From: Solirubrobacterales bacterium
Lineage (GTDB): Bacteria > Actinomycetota > Thermoleophilia > Solirubrobacterales > Solirubrobacteraceae
Direction: 5' to 3'
DNA length: 6,475 nt
NCBI GenBank assembly: GCA_019240015.1
Contig: JAFAZB010000458.1
Span: 1-6,475, forward strand
Of this stretch, positions 5,830 to 6,475 are shown piece by piece. How positions within the stretch are numbered: the stretch's first letter is position 1; every line of letters starts with the position of its first letter. Under the pieces are notes generated by a model that saw nothing but the letters and a program-made list of their open reading frames with translations, did not search any database and was not told the origin of the DNA. The position numbers and the translations under genes are program-made.

Positions 5830-5849
5830 CCCCTACGGGGTAGTGGTAT
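5827..5849. promoter_or_regulatory. CsoR-type operator with nested inverted repeats
   Basis: Outer arms ATACC (5827-5831) and GGTAT (5845-5849) enclose an overlapping inner dyad, TACCCC-TAC-GGGGTA (5828-5842). GC-tract dyads with terminal TA/AT steps are characteristic of copper CsoR boxes. The site lies in the 49-bp gap between the divergent permease and CsoR genes and touches both candidate -10 elements. The expected logic is apo-CsoR bound and both genes off, then Cu(I) binding releases it. The repeats are directly visible; the binding is inferred from family knowledge. Confidence 0.75.
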
Positions 5850-5852
5850 CCT
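5847..5852 (+). promoter_or_regulatory. Candidate -10 element for the CsoR gene
   Basis: TATCCT begins in the right arm of the operator and ends 11 bases before the ATG at 5864, predicting a leader of about 5 nt. There is no Shine-Dalgarno before that ATG, consistent with a very short or leaderless message. Confidence 0.4.
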
Positions 5853-5863
5853 TAGCGAGCGCC

Positions 5864-6163
5864 ATGCCCTCCGCCCGCCCACCGACCCGGGGCTATACCG
5901 CCACCAAGGACCAGCTGCTGGCCCGGCTACGGCGGATCGAAGGACAGATCCGCGGCATCGAGGGGATGGTGCAGGACGACCGCTACTGCATCGACGTGCT
6001 GACCCAGATCAGCGCGGCGCAGGCGGCGCTCGACAAGGTCGCGCTGGGGCTGCTAGACGACCACGCCCAGCACTGCGTGATCGGCGCCCGGTCGGCGGAC
6101 GAGCGCGAGCGGCGAGCCTCGGAGCTGATGGGCTCCGTGGCGCGACTGCTGCGGCGCGGGTAG
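5864..6163 (+). CDS. csoR: CsoR-family copper-sensing transcriptional repressor
   Basis: A 99-residue all-helical metalloregulator of typical CsoR length. The family's DNA-facing segment LLARLRRIEGQIRGIEGMV (18-36) is followed by the Cu(I) site. C42, H67 and C71 have the same spacing as C36-H61-C65 of Mycobacterium tuberculosis CsoR, and the second-shell residues Y41 and E87 match its Tyr35 and Glu81. This complete set argues for a copper sensor rather than an FrmR (formaldehyde), RcnR (Ni/Co) or persulfide-sensing CstR member. Apo protein normally represses; Cu(I) releases it from DNA. An upstream in-frame GTG at 5735 would put the start inside the permease gene and add a region unlike CsoR, so the ATG at 5864 is preferred. 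It probably autoregulates and controls the divergent permease through the operator at 5827-5849. Confidence 0.92.
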   Translation: MPSARPPTRGYTATKDQLLARLRRIEGQIRGIEGMVQDDRYCIDVLTQISAAQAALDKVALGLLDDHAQHCVIGARSADERERRASELMGSVARLLRRG

Positions 6164-6269
6164 CCGCCGGCCCAGCGGGGGCCTCGGGGCGCGGGGCCCT
6201 CACCCGCGGGCGGGGCTTTCCCCCCACCACCCGGGCGGCCGACGCTCGCGGCTTCCTAATATCGGGGGC
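6164..6269. other. G-rich intergenic spacer between csoR and the monooxygenase gene
   Basis: This 106-bp gap holds several G-runs (6177-6214) and short GC dyads such as CCCGCGGG and GGGG-CTTT-CCCC. A transcription stop for csoR may lie here, but no stem followed by a T-tract is visible, so I do not call an intrinsic terminator. The right end carries the promoter listed separately. Confidence 0.5.
6257..6262 (+). promoter_or_regulatory. Candidate -10 element for a leaderless monooxygenase message
   Basis: TAATAT is a near-perfect TANNNT hexamer in a GC-rich setting, and the A of the ATG at 6270 follows after 7 bases. This is the spacing at which transcription would start on the start codon itself. 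The only G-run before the ATG is one base away, too close to act as a ribosome site. Confidence 0.55.
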
Positions 6270-6475
6270 ATGCGTTTATCCGTCCTGGATCAATCGCCCA
6301 TCTCCGAGGGCTCCACCGGGGCCCAGGCACTGCACAACACGCTCGATTTGGCGCAGCTGGCGGACCGGCTCGGCTATCACCGCTACTGGGTCGCCGAGCA
6401 CCACGGCGGTCCGATGCTCGCGAGCGCCAGCCCCGAGGCGCTGATCGGCCCGATCGCCGCCGCGACCAGCGGGAT
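6270..6475 (+). CDS. Luciferase-like (LLM class) flavin-dependent monooxygenase, N-terminal part
   Basis: The first 68 residues are in the window and the gene runs off the right edge. The start MRLSVLDQSPISEG is the first strand of a bacterial-luciferase-type TIM barrel. LADRLGYHRYWVAEHHGG (31-48) carries the AEHH motif, and MLASASPEALIGPIAA follows. This pattern is typical of the MsnO8-like group of LLM flavin-dependent oxidoreductases, which use reduced FMN or F420 on varied substrates. The cofactor and substrate cannot be judged from this fragment. The ATG at 6270 is chosen because it begins the conserved strand and lies 7 bases after a TAATAT hexamer. No clear functional link to csoR is visible; it appears to have its own promoter. 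Confidence 0.88.
   Translation, partial: MRLSVLDQSPISEGSTGAQALHNTLDLAQLADRLGYHRYWVAEHHGGPMLASASPEALIGPIAAATSG

Noticed and set aside
5735..6163. GTG at 5735 as the start of csoR (142 codons)
   Set aside because: It would begin inside the permease coding region and span the operator. CsoR proteins are about 90-120 residues and the homology begins after 5864.
6211..6225. GGGG-CTTT-CCCC as an intrinsic terminator of csoR
   Set aside because: The stem is only 4 bp and is followed by CC/ACC rather than a T-tract.
5140..6444. A 434-codon plus-strand open frame across the permease, csoR and spacer
   Set aside because: It is antisense to membrane segments of the permease, out of frame with csoR, and has no domain.
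1..6475. CRISPR array, tRNA, rRNA or insertion sequence
   Set aside because: No regularly spaced direct repeats, cloverleaf-like segments, rRNA signatures, transposase-like proteins or terminal inverted repeats were seen on either strand.

Overview
This is a GC-rich, gene-dense bacterial window of actinobacterial character. The evidence for that is the strong G/C third-position bias on both strands, a GTG start for the regulator, near-leaderless start sites with TANNNT hexamers a few bases upstream of the start codon, a copper-type CsoR repressor, and a PccB/AccD-type carboxyltransferase. A deep-branching actinobacterium (for example Thermoleophilia-like) is an impression only; no taxonomic marker is present.

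Left part, minus strand (4105 down to 1): one apparent operon, read marR-type regulator -> KAS III (FabH-like) condensing enzyme -> biotin-dependent acyl-CoA carboxylase carboxyltransferase subunit -> NAD(P)-dependent thioester-reductase-like extended SDR. The last gene runs off the left edge. The last three are tightly packed (4-bp ATGA overlap, then 8-bp overlap), which suggests translational coupling. The enzymes could in principle supply carboxylated acyl-CoA, condense it, and reduce an acyl thioester or ketone, but the product cannot be read from this window. No biotin carboxylase, biotin carrier, acyl carrier protein or thioesterase is present.

Middle (4106-4176): an AT-rich divergent control region between the regulator and a plus-strand universal stress protein gene. 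It holds a perfect 16-bp palindrome, a second copy of its core 15 bp away, and a further 12-bp palindrome covering the Shine-Dalgarno of the stress gene.

Right part (4690-6163): a metal-response module. A minus-strand ArsP/YraQ-type (COG0701) membrane permease with a seven-histidine loop is divergent from a plus-strand CsoR-family repressor that keeps every Cu(I)-site residue I could check. The 49-bp gap between them carries a nested inverted repeat typical of CsoR operators, placed between the two candidate -10 elements. The stress-protein gene and the permease gene converge and overlap by 51 bp at their 3' ends.

Right edge (6270-6475): the start of a luciferase-like flavin-dependent monooxygenase gene with a candidate leaderless promoter. 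No stretch over 300 bp lacks a gene. The longest gap is 6164-6269, a G-rich spacer. I saw no tRNA, rRNA, CRISPR array or insertion sequence. The individual families are known; the points worth following up are the gene combination in the left operon, the His-loop permease under CsoR, and the operator architecture.
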